Origin: Pseudomonadota bacterium | GTDB lineage: Bacteria; Pseudomonadota; Alphaproteobacteria; Rhizobiales; Xanthobacteraceae | Reading direction: 5' to 3' | Assembly (NCBI GenBank): GCA_023405565.1 | Contig: JAEXXW010000212.1 | Location: forward strand, 1-5,844 | Length of the DNA stretch: 5,844 nt | In this document: in pieces, positions 1 to 5,844 of the stretch | How positions within the stretch are numbered: position 1 is the first letter of the stretch | Layout: the number at the start of each line of letters is the position of its first letter | Position numbers and translations under genes: made by a program | Notes under the pieces: generated by a model | What the model saw: the letters and a program-made list of their open reading frames with translations, nothing else | Databases searched by the model: none | What the model was told of the DNA's origin: nothing

Positions 1-1
1 C

Positions 2-1015
2 GCCGATCGTTTCGGCCCCGTGCTCGTGCTGAGCGTCGGCGCCGTGCTGTATGCCTTAGGTTTTGCCTGGATGACGTTCGCGTCCACGCCCAACGAGATG
101 TATCTCTCGGCCGGCGTGATCATCGGCTTCGGCCTTGCTGGTTCGTCATTCACCGTCGTGATCGGCGCATTCGGCAAGTTGTTGCCGCCGGAATGGCGCA
201 CATTTTCGTTCGGGCTTGGCACGGCGGCCGGTTCGTTCGGCCAGTTCCTGTTTTCGCCGCTCGCGGTCGCGCTGAATTCCCAGTTCGACTGGCACACCAC
301 CTTGCTGATCTTTGCCGGCACCGTTCTGCTGATCGTGCCGCTCTCTCTGGCGCTCGCCATCCCCCGCGAGGTTGAAACACCGGCGCAGCGTGCGGTCCAG
401 CAATCCGTCTCGGACGCGTTTCGCGAGGCGCTCGGTCATCGCAGCTATATCTATCTCGTGCTCGGCTTCTTCAGCTGCGGCTTCCAGATCTTCTTCATCA
501 CGGTGCATCTGCCTGCCTATCTCGTCGATCGCGGTTTGTCCGCCGATATCGGTGCGTTCACGATCGGCGTCGTGGGACTGTTCAATATCGTTGGTTCGAT
601 TGCGGCCGGCTACCTTTCGAACCGGATGCCGAAGCGTTATCTATTGTCGGCAATCTATCTCGCGCGTGTTGCGGCGGTAGCGGTTTTCATTTCCCTTCCC
701 GTGACGACAACCGGCACGATCATCTTTGGCGCCGTCAAGGGCCTCCTTTGGCTGTCGACCGTGCCGCCGACCAATGCCATTGTGGCGTTGATGTTCGGCA
801 CGCGCTGGCTCACTATGCTGGCCGGCTTCGTATTCTTCAGCCATCAGGTCGGCGGCTTCCTCGGCGTATGGCTGGGCGGTGTGCTCTTCGAGCGGACCGG
901 CAGTTATGATTGGGTCTGGTGGCTCTTCATGTTGCTCGGCATTTTCTCCGCATTGGTCAATCTGCCGATCAAGGAAAAACCGGTCGCGCGGGTGGTTGCT
1001 GCGGCGGCTGTTTAG
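2..1015 (+). CDS. MFS transporter, 5'-truncated by the window edge
   Basis: This is a proton- or solute-coupled inner-membrane carrier of the major facilitator superfamily; the substrate cannot be read from sequence. The frame is open from the first base and ends at TAG 1013-1015, giving 337 visible residues. The visible part opens with ADRFGP, the end of MFS motif A in the loop between TM2 and TM3, so about 60-70 residues (TM1-TM2) and the true start lie upstream. An in-frame GTG at 20 is internal, not the start. About ten hydrophobic segments follow (TM3-TM12). They are split by a hydrophilic central cytoplasmic loop at visible residues 121-148 (from PREVETP to GHRS). A second, degenerate motif-A-like loop (GYLSNRMPKR, 203-212) lies in the C-terminal half, as expected for the MFS two-fold repeat. 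The tail is short and basic. It resembles carboxylate-type MFS carriers from bradyrhizobia, by memory only. The stop is 24 bases before a palindromic repeat. Confidence 0.9.
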   Translation, partial: ADRFGPVLVLSVGAVLYALGFAWMTFASTPNEMYLSAGVIIGFGLAGSSFTVVIGAFGKLLPPEWRTFSFGLGTAAGSFGQFLFSPLAVALNSQFDWHTTLLIFAGTVLLIVPLSLALAIPREVETPAQRAVQQSVSDAFREALGHRSYIYLVLGFFSCGFQIFFITVHLPAYLVDRGLSADIGAFTIGVVGLFNIVGSIAAGYLSNRMPKRYLLSAIYLARVAAVAVFISLPVTTTGTIIFGAVKGLLWLSTVPPTNAIVALMFGTRWLTMLAGFVFFSHQVGGFLGVWLGGVLFERTGSYDWVWWLFMLLGIFSALVNLPIKEKPVARVVAAAAV

Positions 1016-1038
1016 CTAAGCGCGAAATCTCTATGATG

Positions 1039-1184
1039 GTCATTCCGGGACGCGCTGAAAGCGCCGGCCCGGAATCCAGAATGGCGAATTCGGTTTATGT
1101 GGTTCTGGATTCCGGGTTCGCGCTCACGCTCACGCTCACGCAAGCTGCGTAAACTTGCTTGCGCCACGCGCGCCCCGGAATGAC
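1039..1184. repeat. Composite intergenic palindromic repeat (bradyrhizobial REP/BIME-like)
   Basis: This non-coding element occupies most of the gap between the MFS gene and the reductase gene. Outer arms are GTCATTCCGGGACGCGC at 1039-1055 and its inverted copy at 1168-1184, with 16 of 17 bases pairing. Inside are a perfect 14-bp inverted repeat (CCCGGAATCCAGAA at 1068-1081 against 1103-1116, 21-base loop), three tandem CGCTCA hexamers (1121-1138), and a perfect 7-bp inverted repeat (CGCAAGC at 1139-1145 against 1157-1163, 11-base loop). I recall closely similar intergenic palindromes as numerous in Bradyrhizobium-type genomes; the copy number here was not measured. It could fold in RNA as a 3' stabiliser or attenuator for the MFS transcript. 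There is no transposase and no obvious target duplication. Short frames running through it are not genes. Confidence 0.85.
1121..1138. repeat. Tandem hexamer array, three CGCTCA units
   Basis: Three exact CGCTCA units sit inside the composite repeat, between its 14-bp and 7-bp inverted repeats, and are followed by a partial CG. Unit number could vary between strains by slippage. No binding-site meaning is visible. Confidence 0.8.
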
Positions 1185-1201
1185 GCGAGAGAAAAGCACA
1201 C

Positions 1202-2188
1202 ATGCCCACATTCAAAGCCATCGTCATCGACAAGAGCGACAGCGGCCAGTCGGTTGCGCTGACGGATTTCGACGAGAAGGATCTGATGGATGGCGATGTC
1301 ACCGTCTGCGTCGAATATTCCACCATCAACTACAAGGATGGCCTTGCGATCACCGGCAAGGCGCCGGTGGTGCGTCGTTTCCCGATGATTGCCGGAGTCG
1401 ATTTCTCCGGCACGGTCGAGCAATCGAGCCATCCGGACTGGAAGCCCGGGGACAAGGTTATCTGCAATGGCTGGGGCATGGGTGAGACGCATCTCGGCGC
1501 CTATGCACAAAAGGCACGCGTGAAGGGTGACTGGCTGGTGCGTTTGCCGGCGAGCATGAGCGCTCGCGACGCGATGGCCATCGGCACGGCAGGCTACACT
1601 GCGATGCTCTGTGTGGTCGCGCTGGAGAAGGCCGGCATCACGCCGGACAAGGGGCCCGTTGTGGTCACCGGTGCCGCCGGCGGCGTCGGCTCCGTGGCGG
1701 TCGCGATCCTGGCAAGGCTTGGCTATCAGGTCGCAGCGTCCACCGGCCGGGTGCAGGAGGCGGATTATTTGAAGGGGCTGGGCGCTGCCGAGATCATCGA
1801 TCGCAAGGAATTGTCGGGTCCCGTGAAGCCGCTGGCCAAAGAACGTTTTGCTGGTGGGGTCGACACGGTTGGCTCGACCACCCTGGCCAATGTGCTTTCC
1901 ATGACACGATATGGCGGTTCGGTCGCCGCCTGCGGTCTCGCTGGCGGGATGGATTTACCGGCCAGCGTCGCGCCCTTCATTTTGCGCGGGGTGTCACTTT
2001 TGGGTATCGATTCTGTGATGTGCCCGCTGCCGAAACGTGAAGCGGCGTGGAAAAGGCTCGAAACCGACCTTGATCGGCAGAAATTGGCCGCAATGACTAC
2101 TGAAATCGGGCTCGGGCAGGTCATTAGGACAGCGCCCAATATCATCGGGGGAGGTGTCCGGGGACGGATCGTGGTCAATATTGCGTAA
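1202..2188 (+). CDS. acuI: YhdH/AcuI-family NADPH-dependent acrylyl-CoA reductase (MDR superfamily)
   Basis: This is a cytoplasmic oxidoreductase. Characterised AcuI proteins reduce acryloyl-CoA to propionyl-CoA with NADPH, which removes a toxic electrophile and feeds propionate metabolism; that activity here is inferred from family. It has 328 residues, close to E. coli YhdH in length. The N-terminal GroES-like domain carries [14 protein letters not shown] (39-52), [12 protein letters not shown] (61-72) and [14 protein letters not shown] (82-95). The Rossmann fold has [14 protein letters not shown] (154-167) and an STGR turn (180-183) suited to the NADP 2'-phosphate. [16 protein letters not shown] (238-253), [14 protein letters not shown] (259-272) and the ending GRIVVNIA are family hallmarks. 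The zinc-ligand pattern of alcohol dehydrogenases is absent, as expected for this branch. ATG 1202 is chosen for its match to the family N-terminus and a GAGAG at 1187-1191 ten bases upstream. The palindromic repeat ends only two bases before that site, so no promoter fits between them. A broader quinone-reductase role cannot be excluded. Confidence 0.88.
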   Translation: MPTFKAIVIDKSDSGQSVALTDFDEKDLMDGDVTVCVEYSTINYKDGLAITGKAPVVRRFPMIAGVDFSGTVEQSSHPDWKPGDKVICNGWGMGETHLGAYAQKARVKGDWLVRLPASMSARDAMAIGTAGYTAMLCVVALEKAGITPDKGPVVVTGAAGGVGSVAVAILARLGYQVAASTGRVQEADYLKGLGAAEIIDRKELSGPVKPLAKERFAGGVDTVGSTTLANVLSMTRYGGSVAACGLAGGMDLPASVAPFILRGVSLLGIDSVMCPLPKREAAWKRLETDLDRQKLAAMTTEIGLGQVIRTAPNIIGGGVRGRIVVNIA

Positions 2189-2201
2189 ACCTGTTCAGCA
2201 T

Positions 2202-2229
2202 TTGGCTACGAAGTTCGGGCACATTTACT
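2202..2229 (+). promoter_or_regulatory. Weak candidate sigma-70-type promoter for the exported-protein gene
   Basis: TTGGCT (2202-2207) and TTTACT (2224-2229) match the -35 and -10 consensus at four of six positions each, with a 16-base spacer. Transcription would start near 2236 and leave a leader of about 50 bases. The 99-base gap between the reductase stop and the start at 2288 suggests a promoter may be present, but this match is weak and co-transcription with the reductase is equally possible. Confidence 0.2.
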
Positions 2230-2277
2230 GATCGTTATGGTAAGAGGCGGGTTAAGAGCCTTTGTTTCCAGGTAAGT

Positions 2278-2282
2278 GGGGG
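2278..2282 (+). promoter_or_regulatory. Purine-rich ribosome binding site supporting the ATG at 2288
   Basis: GGGGG lies five bases before ATG 2288. An earlier in-frame GTG at 2276 would overlap this site and add MGVH before the signal peptide, so the ATG is preferred. It is G-rich rather than a canonical AGGAGG. Confidence 0.4.
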
Positions 2283-2287
2283 TCCAC

Positions 2288-2881
2288 ATGTTGCGTTATG
2301 GAGCCTTGATCGCGGCTGTTTTTGTGGCCGGTCCTGCCAGCGCCCAGCAGTTGACCGCTGCGGAGGCACGCAGCTTCGTGGTCGGCAAGATGTTCCACTA
2401 TACGTGCTTCGAAGGCACGCGCGGCGCCGGCCGTATCAACGACAATGGCTCGGTGGGTGGCACCATCCAGTTCCGGGGAAACGGGGCAATGCGCTATGCC
2501 GTCCTGCCGCAGAACACCATCCGCGTCGTCGGCGACAAGGTCTGCGCCTCCGTGAAAGGCGTCCCGTTCGAGCCCTGCTTCACCCTGATCAAGACCAGCG
2601 CCAACAGCTTCCGCGGTTCGGTGAACGGGCTTGGGTTTGCCTATTGCGATTTCGTGCGGCGCGATCGCCCGATGATCGCCGCGGCCGAAGCCCATCAGCA
2701 ACTGAAACCCCGCTCCCGCACGCCGGCCCGTAATGCCACAGCCGATGCGGTTGAGGCCAAGCCGGATACGGTGGCGGCGCCGACGACGCCGGTCGAGAAG
2801 AAAGAGTTGCCGGCCGCAACAGAGGTCACCGGTTCGACATCGTCGGACGAAAAGCCGGAATTGCGGTCGAGCACGCGCTGA
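2288..2881 (+). CDS. Small Sec-exported protein of unknown function with four cysteines and a disordered tail
   Basis: I do not recognise a characterised family. From ATG 2288 the product is 197 residues. Residues 1-19 form a Sec signal peptide: MLRYG, a hydrophobic core ALIAAVFVAG, then PASA before QQ, giving signal peptidase I cleavage after A19, so the protein is probably periplasmic or secreted. No lipobox cysteine is present. The mature core (about 20-125) is Gly- and aromatic-rich with alternating polar and hydrophobic stretches that suggest beta structure. It has cysteines at 40 (HYTCFEG), 86 (DKVCASV), 97 (FEPCFTL) and 120 (FAYCDFV), enough for two disulfides. From about residue 130 it becomes Pro/Ala/Thr/Glu/Lys-rich and probably disordered. 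The gene is convergent with the DUF2339 gene; the stop at 2879-2881 is followed nine bases later by a strong hairpin. Similar unnamed proteins seem common in bradyrhizobia, from memory only. Confidence 0.8.
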   Translation: MLRYGALIAAVFVAGPASAQQLTAAEARSFVVGKMFHYTCFEGTRGAGRINDNGSVGGTIQFRGNGAMRYAVLPQNTIRVVGDKVCASVKGVPFEPCFTLIKTSANSFRGSVNGLGFAYCDFVRRDRPMIAAAEAHQQLKPRSRTPARNATADAVEAKPDTVAAPTTPVEKKELPAATEVTGSTSSDEKPELRSSTR

Positions 2882-2890
2882 TCGTGTCGA

Positions 2891-2917
2891 CAGGACAGCG
2901 CGTGTGGCGCTGTCCTG
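2891..2917. terminator. Shared hairpin between convergent genes
   Basis: CAGGACAGCGC (2891-2901) pairs perfectly with GCGCTGTCCTG (2907-2917) around a five-base loop, GTGTG. It begins nine bases after the exported-protein stop and ends 15 bases before the DUF2339 stop, so it can serve both strands. Neither flank carries a run of T, so it is not a textbook intrinsic terminator; it may instead pause polymerase or protect 3' ends. Confidence 0.6.
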
Positions 2918-2932
2918 CTGCCTGATCCCCTC

Positions 2933-5731
2933 TCAGTTCTGGCTTGGCGCCTCCGCCCGTTGCGGCGTGAACAGCAGCCGCTGATACAGCCAGCCGATTC
3001 CCATCAGCACCAATCCAAGACAGATGAAGGACAGGGCGCGGAACACGCCCTGCACGCCGGCGAGGTCGTAGAGGAACACCTTGCCGATGGTGAGGATCAC
3101 GACCGCGGCCGAGGCAAAGCGCGCGGGCTGCGATTTCAGCGCGATGCCGCCGAGCAGCAGCAGCACACCGAAGGCGAGCCACACCGCCGAGTAGGTATAC
3201 AGCTCGGCATCAGTGGTCGGCTGGCCGATCAGCACAGGGCCGTGGAAGATCGTGCGCACTTCCAGCGTGAGATAGACAAGCGCCAGCACGATCGCCGTCA
3301 CCGCAGCGATGCGATAGACGAGCGCCGGCCGCGTGTCGCGGATCTGGCGGGCGAGGATCGCCATCAAAATCGCCGGGATGCCGTAACCCAGCAGGATGGT
3401 GTTGAACACCATGCCGCCGACCGGTTCGCCGGTGAACATCGGATTGGTGAACACACCGAAGCTGATGAGAATGCCGAGGAAGGACAGCGTGCCGATGATG
3501 CGCGCGCCGATGTCATGAATGATGCTGTGCGTGCGCGCTCGTACATGTTCGAGGCCGATGGTCATCGCAAGTCCGGTCGAGACCTGCAATCCGGTTTCGC
3601 CGAGGCCCGCTGACGGATTGTAGATATCGCCGTCATTCATCAAGTGGCGGATCTCCAGCATCGCCGTCAATGCGGTGAAGGTGATCGCGGCGGCATCGAC
3701 GCTGCGCGATGCGTAATCGTCACCGCGTTTGCGCAGGATGATGCCGGCGATCCAGAACGACAAGGCCGGTACGCCATAGCCCCAGAGCAGCCAGTTCAGA
3801 ATCGGCGTTTTACCGACATCGTCACCGACAATGCGCGGATCGATGGCGATGCGCACCATCACCAGGATCGTCAGCACGATGCAGAGCTGACGCAGCATCG
3901 GCAGCGGCCGCTTGTCGGCAATGTAAGCGATGCCCGGCACCATCAGTGCCAGCGACACGGTGAGCCAGCCGCGTTCGAGAGCGAAGGTCAGTGCGAGCGC
4001 GAGCGCGGCAACGGCACCGCAGGCGAAGATCGCCGCGGCCGCGGCGCTGCCCGGCGCAAAGCTGCGGCGGCTGAGTGTCTCGGTGGCGATGCCGAACAAC
4101 GCCGCAAGCAGCAGCGCGAGCGTGGCAAACGGGATCGAGCGTTCGAACAGCGTGACACCGTAATTCAGTGCGACCAGCGTGACGATCGGTGTCAGCACCG
4201 CCGTCGCCGCCCAGATGATCGCGGCATAGGGATGTATGACGCGTCCCTGCGCGAGATAGCCCGCTGCGCCGAACAACACCGCAATGCCGGCACCAAAGAG
4301 AAGATGCAACCGCATCCCCTCAAGCCGCGGCACCGCCGGCAATCCCGACAACAGGCCGCCCGGTTGATGCAGCACGACGAAATAATCCGACGTCGACCAG
4401 TGGCCGATGACGAGCAAAGCCAGCAAGGCTGCGGCGGCAATCGCCGGTGTTGCCGCCTCGCTGCGCCAGGCGACGGCGATGGTTGCTGCGCACAGCGCCA
4501 ACAGCGTGATGACCGCGACGGCATCGTGCCGGTTGGCGAGCACCAGCAGGAATGCGCCGAGCAGATAACCGGTGAGCACGCCGCAGGACACGAGATCGAA
4601 GCGTCCGCGTTCGGCCGGCGGTCCATACAGGAAGCCTGCAACGATGAAGGCGGATGCGAGTGCGAAGCCGACGATCGCGTGGAAGGCATGCGCGGTGATC
4701 GCGTTGGCATCGAACAGGCCGGCGAGCATCCAGAACAATGCAAAGCAGGCCGCGGTGATCGCCAGCCAGCGCCACAGCCGCATGCGCGCGAGCGCATAGG
4801 CGGCGCCGGTGACAATGGCGAGATAGATATACAGCGCCCAGTAATTCGGTTGCGTGCCGCCGATCAATGCCGGCGTCACATAGGCGCCGATCAGACCGAG
4901 GCCGGCCAGCGCCGGACCATGCACGAGAGCGGCGGCGAGCGTTGCCAGCGCAACGAGGCCGAGCAGGATGAAGGCTACGGGCGGCGACAGGAATTCGTAC
5001 AACGCATAAGCCGCGAACACGTCGGCATAGGCGACGGTGGTGCCGGCGGCGGTGAGAATGCTCGGGATATGCGCGGACTTGATCTGCGCGATGCCGCTTG
5101 TGATTTCGCGGCGGCGTGCGAGTTCGCCAAGGCCGACCAGCACAGCCGCGAGCAATGCGCCGAACAGAACGCGCAGGCCCGGTCCGAACAACCCGGCTTC
5201 GATCGAATAGCGGACGAGGAAAATGCCGCCGAGCGCCAGCGCAAGGCCGCCGATCCACACCACCCATTGCGTGCCGAAGCGGCGTTCGAAATCGGCATAG
5301 TCGCGCGCCTTTTCCGCGGGTGGCTCGTCGCCGCCACCGGCGGCCGCGATGGGCTCCGGCTCTGGCATTGCAGGCGGCTCTGACGCGGCTGCCATTGCTG
5401 GTGCGGGCTCTTCCGCGATCGGAGCAGAGGCCGCGATGTCGTCCTGTTGCTGCCGCGCGAGCGCTGGCTGCGTCGTCTCGGGCTCGGGCGCCGCCGGTGC
5501 TTCCTCGACAACAGGCGAGGGCGGCGCTGGCTCGGGATCGAGAATGTTCACCGGCGCACCGGGCGTCTCGGCCACAGCTTGCGGCGGCATCGGGAGTCCG
5601 CTCCTGCGCGCGAGATCGACGAGCCTGTCGTCCAGCGACCGCAATGTCGTGTCGAGTTCGCGCATGCGCCCGCGCAGACCATGCACCATCAGGATCAGTG
5701 CGATCAGCGCGACGAGAACAATGAATTCCAT
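2933..5731 (-). CDS. DUF2339 family polytopic inner-membrane protein
   Basis: The product has 932 residues and unknown function; DUF2339 proteins are large predicted membrane proteins. In order: an N-terminal membrane anchor (2-17), then GLRGRMRELDTTLRSLDDR and following residues (18-44), likely a short coiled coil. A Pro/Ala/Glu-rich, probably disordered linker spans about 46-142. A long core of more than twenty hydrophobic segments starts at RFGTQWVVWIGG (151-162). The C-terminal stretch GKVFLYDLAGVQGVFRALSF (883-902), LGLVLMGIGWLYQR (905-918), is the family signature I recognise. Positive charges after the anchor suggest that the coiled coil and linker are cytoplasmic. Residues near 651-712 and 782-843 form an ungapped internal repeat. 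The start is set at ATG 5731 (MEFIVLV), where the membrane anchor begins. The frame stays open to an ATG at 5839, but those 36 residues include translated palindromic repeat. The stop is TGA, close to the shared hairpin. Confidence 0.88.
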   Translation of the reverse strand: MEFIVLVALIALILMVHGLRGRMRELDTTLRSLDDRLVDLARRSGLPMPPQAVAETPGAPVNILDPEPAPPSPVVEEAPAAPEPETTQPALARQQQDDIAASAPIAEEPAPAMAAASEPPAMPEPEPIAAAGGGDEPPAEKARDYADFERRFGTQWVVWIGGLALALGGIFLVRYSIEAGLFGPGLRVLFGALLAAVLVGLGELARRREITSGIAQIKSAHIPSILTAAGTTVAYADVFAAYALYEFLSPPVAFILLGLVALATLAAALVHGPALAGLGLIGAYVTPALIGGTQPNYWALYIYLAIVTGAAYALARMRLWRWLAITAACFALFWMLAGLFDANAITAHAFHAIVGFALASAFIVAGFLYGPPAERGRFDLVSCGVLTGYLLGAFLLVLANRHDAVAVITLLALCAATIAVAWRSEAATPAIAAAALLALLVIGHWSTSDYFVVLHQPGGLLSGLPAVPRLEGMRLHLLFGAGIAVLFGAAGYLAQGRVIHPYAAIIWAATAVLTPIVTLVALNYGVTLFERSIPFATLALLLAALFGIATETLSRRSFAPGSAAAAAIFACGAVAALALALTFALERGWLTVSLALMVPGIAYIADKRPLPMLRQLCIVLTILVMVRIAIDPRIVGDDVGKTPILNWLLWGYGVPALSFWIAGIILRKRGDDYASRSVDAAAITFTALTAMLEIRHLMNDGDIYNPSAGLGETGLQVSTGLAMTIGLEHVRARTHSIIHDIGARIIGTLSFLGILISFGVFTNPMFTGEPVGGMVFNTILLGYGIPAILMAILARQIRDTRPALVYRIAAVTAIVLALVYLTLEVRTIFHGPVLIGQPTTDAELYTYSAVWLAFGVLLLLGGIALKSQPARFASAAVVILTIGKVFLYDLAGVQGVFRALSFICLGLVLMGIGWLYQRLLFTPQRAEAPSQN

Positions 5732-5812
5732 TGAAAAGGATCTTTCGTGTGTGAGTCGCGTCAGTTCAGCGGGCTGGTAATGCGCAGAAAGGATCGCCCA
5801 AGGTTTATTCCT
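5732..5812 (-). other. Leader region of the DUF2339 gene
   Basis: These 81 bases between the start codon and the palindromic repeat should hold the promoter and leader if the gene has its own. I see no convincing -35/-10 pair. The only notable structure is an 8-base direct repeat, AAAGGATC on the + strand, at 5735-5742 and 5788-5795, with starts 53 bases apart; the copy nearer the gene lies just upstream of the start codon and may be chance. Confidence 0.3.
5742..5746 (-). promoter_or_regulatory. Weak ribosome binding site for the DUF2339 gene
   Basis: Read on the - strand, GAAAG lies ten bases before ATG 5731. It is a partial Shine-Dalgarno match with slightly long spacing. It supports the start at 5731 over the in-frame ATG codons at 5839 and 5818, which lie in the repeat. 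Confidence 0.3.
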
Positions 5813-5844
5813 CGTCATGGCCGGGCTTGACCCGGCCATCCATC
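5813..5844. repeat. Second palindromic repeat (ATGGCCGGG/CCCGGCCAT type), cut by the window edge
   Basis: ATGGCCGGG (5817-5825) and CCCGGCCAT (5831-5839) form a perfect 9-bp stem around a five-base loop, CTTGA. The flanks CGTC and CCATC match an intergenic repeat I recall as frequent in Bradyrhizobium/Rhodopseudomonas genomes. It differs in sequence from the element at 1039-1184. It lies about 80 bases upstream of the DUF2339 start and probably continues past the window, so its full extent is unknown. Translated on the - strand it gives MAGSSPAMTR, a common artefactual start in annotations of this group. Confidence 0.75.

Noticed and set aside
20..22. GTG as the start of the MFS gene
   Set aside because: The frame is open to the window edge and the preceding codons read ADRFGP, the conserved motif A of the TM2-TM3 loop, so the start is upstream.
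1012..1510. Open frames on both strands through the repeat and the start of the reductase gene
   Set aside because: They translate palindromic repeat or are shadows of the reductase frame. The hexamer array gives low-complexity peptides such as alternating Arg-Glu.
2243..2263. A possible terminator after the reductase gene (AGGC/GCCT stem followed by TTTGTTT)
   Set aside because: The core stem has only four perfect pairs, extended by a G-T and an A-T pair, with a nine-base loop. That is too weak to call, and it lies 55 bases past the stop, within the likely leader of the next gene.
2252..2701. A 149-codon open frame on the - strand across the exported-protein gene
   Set aside because: It lies antisense to a gene with a clear signal peptide and cysteine-rich core. 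Its translation has no recognisable pattern, and it would cover the start region of the + strand gene.
3644..5383. A 579-codon open frame on the + strand, antisense to the DUF2339 gene, and its in-frame neighbour at 2960-3613
   Set aside because: Both share codon boundaries with the - strand gene, with position 2 opposite position 2. Hydrophobic NTN codons therefore become NAN codons, which explains the Arg/Gln/His/Asp/Glu-rich translation. Stops would need TTA, CTA or TCA in the real gene, which are rare at this GC content. There is no domain-like pattern.
1..5844. tRNA or rRNA genes, CRISPR arrays, transposases, phage genes or toxin-antitoxin pairs
   Set aside because: I looked for these on both strands and saw none. 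Apart from short gaps and two palindromic repeats, the window is filled by four coding regions of ordinary chromosomal type.

Overview
The window looks like ordinary chromosome from an alphaproteobacterium of the Bradyrhizobium / Rhodopseudomonas / Afipia group (Nitrobacteraceae). The grounds are GC-rich coding with almost no TTA, CTA or TCA codons, and two intergenic palindromic repeats of types I recall as abundant in those genomes (GTCATTCCGGG...CCCGGAATGAC and ATGGCCGGG...CCCGGCCAT). The protein styles also fit. The genus is inferred from memory of the sequences, not from a search.

Layout, left to right: (1) the 3' part of a major facilitator superfamily (MFS) transporter gene on the + strand, cut by the window edge; (2) a 146-bp composite palindromic repeat that fills most of the gap to the next gene; (3) a complete + strand gene for a zinc-independent medium-chain reductase of the YhdH/AcuI (acrylyl-CoA reductase) family; (4) a short gap and a + strand gene for a small Sec-exported protein of unknown function with four cysteines and a disordered tail; (5) a perfect 11-bp-stem hairpin between convergent genes; (6) a 932-residue polytopic membrane protein of the DUF2339 family on the - strand; (7) a second palindromic repeat at the right edge, upstream of the DUF2339 gene.

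The transporter and the reductase might act together in uptake and reduction of a short-chain unsaturated carboxylate. That rests only on adjacency and family, and the repeat between them may separate their transcription. The exported protein and the DUF2339 protein are convergent and show no evident functional link.

I found no mobile element, CRISPR array, RNA gene or clearly new system. The points most worth a second look are an ungapped internal duplication (period 131 residues) in the C-terminal third of the DUF2339 protein, the nested architecture of the repeat at 1039-1184, and a misleading N-terminal extension of the DUF2339 reading frame that is translated repeat sequence.
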